From NCBI GenBank assembly GCA_002685255.1, contig NYWU01000003.1:1-64000 (forward strand): a stretch of 64,000 nt of DNA, given 5' to 3'. This document shows, one piece after another, positions 63,257-64,000 of this stretch. A program made the translations under genes and the position numbers. Origin of the DNA: Idiomarinaceae bacterium (GTDB taxonomy: Bacteria; Pseudomonadota; Gammaproteobacteria; Enterobacterales; Alteromonadaceae). The notes beneath the pieces are model-generated. The model was not told where the DNA came from. It saw only the letters and a program-made list of their open reading frames with translations, and made no database searches. Numbering within the stretch: position 1 is the first letter of the stretch; each line of letters starts with the position of its first letter.

Positions 63257-64000
63257 ATGAAATTAAAACAGCCGCAGCTTTCTCTTGAACGTAAATACGC
63301 TTGGGTTTACCTGATGAACCTGGGCTTTTTCGTCGTGCCCATGTTTCTATACCCGTTCACGGTATTAGAATACGTCGCTATGACCGCCGCACTTTTAGGC
63401 TTTGTGGCAAGCTATTACTGGGCATTCAGTGTCTCTTCAGCCCACATGTTGAAGCCGATAATCATTATGTATGTGATCGCATGCGCGATTACGCCCATTA
63501 ATCCCGCATCAATCACTATGTTCGCCTTTATTGGCTTTTTCCTGGGGTTCGCCTATCGCCTGCTACCCGCTCTATTGGGGCTAATCGCTGTGGTACTGAC
63601 GCTTGCGTTGTTGCACTACTATGTCGTCGATACGTGGTCTTGGTTTGTTTATTACGGCGCAATATTAAGCGCTGCGATCCTTATCATTGGACGTGTCGAG
63701 CGCGTGCGTCAAAAGCACTTATTGAGTCAGCAGCGCACGGATTTAGAAATTGAACAACTCGCTACGACGCTAGAGCGTGAGCGCATTGCACGCGATCTAC
63801 ACGATACTTTAGGACACACGCTCACGAGCGTGCTACTCAAAGCTGAATTAGCGCAGCGCCACATCCATTCTGGTCAGGGTGATGCCGCCAGTCACCACTT
63901 AAAAGAACTAACCGACATTGCACGGACCTGTTTAAAGCAAGTCAGGGAGAGCGTGACCGGCTATAAACATGGCGGTTTTGACTTTGTGCTACAACAACTC
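63257..64000 (+). CDS. NarL/DesK-class sensor histidine kinase (partial, C-terminus outside window)
   Basis: 248 residues visible from the ATG at 63257. Four to five N-terminal helices are followed by a coiled segment and the HisKA_3 motif RERIARDLHDTLGHTLTSVLLK, with the phospho-His in DLHDTLGH. The ATPase domain lies beyond the window, and a LuxR-type regulator probably follows. The membrane-helix sensor resembles DesK-like kinases that sense membrane state and control exporters. The ribosome site is weak, so the exact start is less sure. Confidence 0.9.
   Translation, partial: MKLKQPQLSLERKYAWVYLMNLGFFVVPMFLYPFTVLEYVAMTAALLGFVASYYWAFSVSSAHMLKPIIIMYVIACAITPINPASITMFAFIGFFLGFAYRLLPALLGLIAVVLTLALLHYYVVDTWSWFVYYGAILSAAILIIGRVERVRQKHLLSQQRTDLEIEQLATTLERERIARDLHDTLGHTLTSVLLKAELAQRHIHSGQGDAASHHLKELTDIARTCLKQVRESVTGYKHGGFDFVLQQL

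Noticed and set aside
63301-63501. 66-codon plus-strand frame
   Set aside because: It is an out-of-frame shadow within the membrane-helix region of the partial kinase gene starting at 63257.
1-64000. Genomic island, prophage, transposon or CRISPR array
   Set aside because: No integrase, transposase, tRNA-flanked boundary, long direct repeats or spacer-repeat pattern was seen. Codon use looks even across the window by eye.

Overview
The window looks like a chromosomal segment of a marine or saline gammaproteobacterium of the Alteromonadales type, most probably Idiomarinaceae (Idiomarina, Pseudidiomarina or Aliidiomarina). This is inferred from gene content and order (sdhCDAB divergent from gltA; comEC-msbA-lpxK-ycaR-kdsB; lolCDE next to a PilZ-like gene, mfd and csiV) and was not tested by a search. 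Base composition and codon use look even throughout. I saw no insertion sequence, prophage, CRISPR array, tRNA or rRNA.

Layout. 1-4580: succinate dehydrogenase operon sdhC-sdhD-sdhA-sdhB (minus; sdhB cut by the window edge) divergent from gltA. 4777-6133: a solitary long KamA-type radical SAM/PLP aminomutase. 6142-12195: envelope and competence run comEC, msbA, lpxK, ycaR-like, kdsB. 12244-16592: DUF2062 protein, LolC/D/E lipoprotein exporter, PilZ-like protein. 16662-25678: mfd, csiV-like, marR, secreted nuclease, an outer-membrane-like unknown, periplasmic MsrA-MsrB fusion. 25683-30791: an unusual five-gene operon (membrane protein, SSS sodium symporter, 40-residue membrane peptide, divergent aspartate-carbamoyltransferase homologue, AsnB-type amidotransferase). 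30994-34817: short HPPK-like protein, FolM-like reductase, acnA. 35079-41343: tesB, nupC-udk, M16 lipoprotein protease, DUF3429. 41412-44188: two cryptochrome/photolyase genes overlapping by one base. 44185-47292: two c-di-GMP proteins (EAL with degenerate GGDEF; MASE1-GGDEF). 47359-53587: a tight seven-gene unit (thermostable-hemolysin family protein, AMP-forming ligase, haem-oxygenase-like putative di-iron oxidase, SDR, TPR protein, OmpR-type regulator, sensor kinase). 53792-58737: small Cys-rich protein, M14 peptidase, MFS exporter, MntP, small membrane proteins, YjdF/DUF2238, MscS channel. 58871-64000: BON lipoprotein, methyltransferase, amidohydrolase, ABC-2 exporter, and a divergent NarL/DesK-class kinase cut by the window end.

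How the genes work together. Most of the window is housekeeping: TCA cycle, lipid A and lipoprotein export, transcription-coupled repair, nucleoside salvage. Two operons stand out as possible undescribed pathways. (1) 25683-30791 pairs a carbamoyltransferase that has lost the aspartate-binding Arg/Gln pair of PyrB with an amide-forming amidotransferase and a sodium symporter. I propose a carbamoylated and amidated amino-acid solute such as N-carbamoyl-glutamine amide (inference). (2) 47359-53587 encodes what looks like an acyl-activation/oxidation/reduction pathway fused to its own two-component system. Its promoter carries a PmrA/QseB-like direct repeat positioned for autoregulation. Small genes missed by length cut-offs were found at 28788-28910 and 56798-56923.
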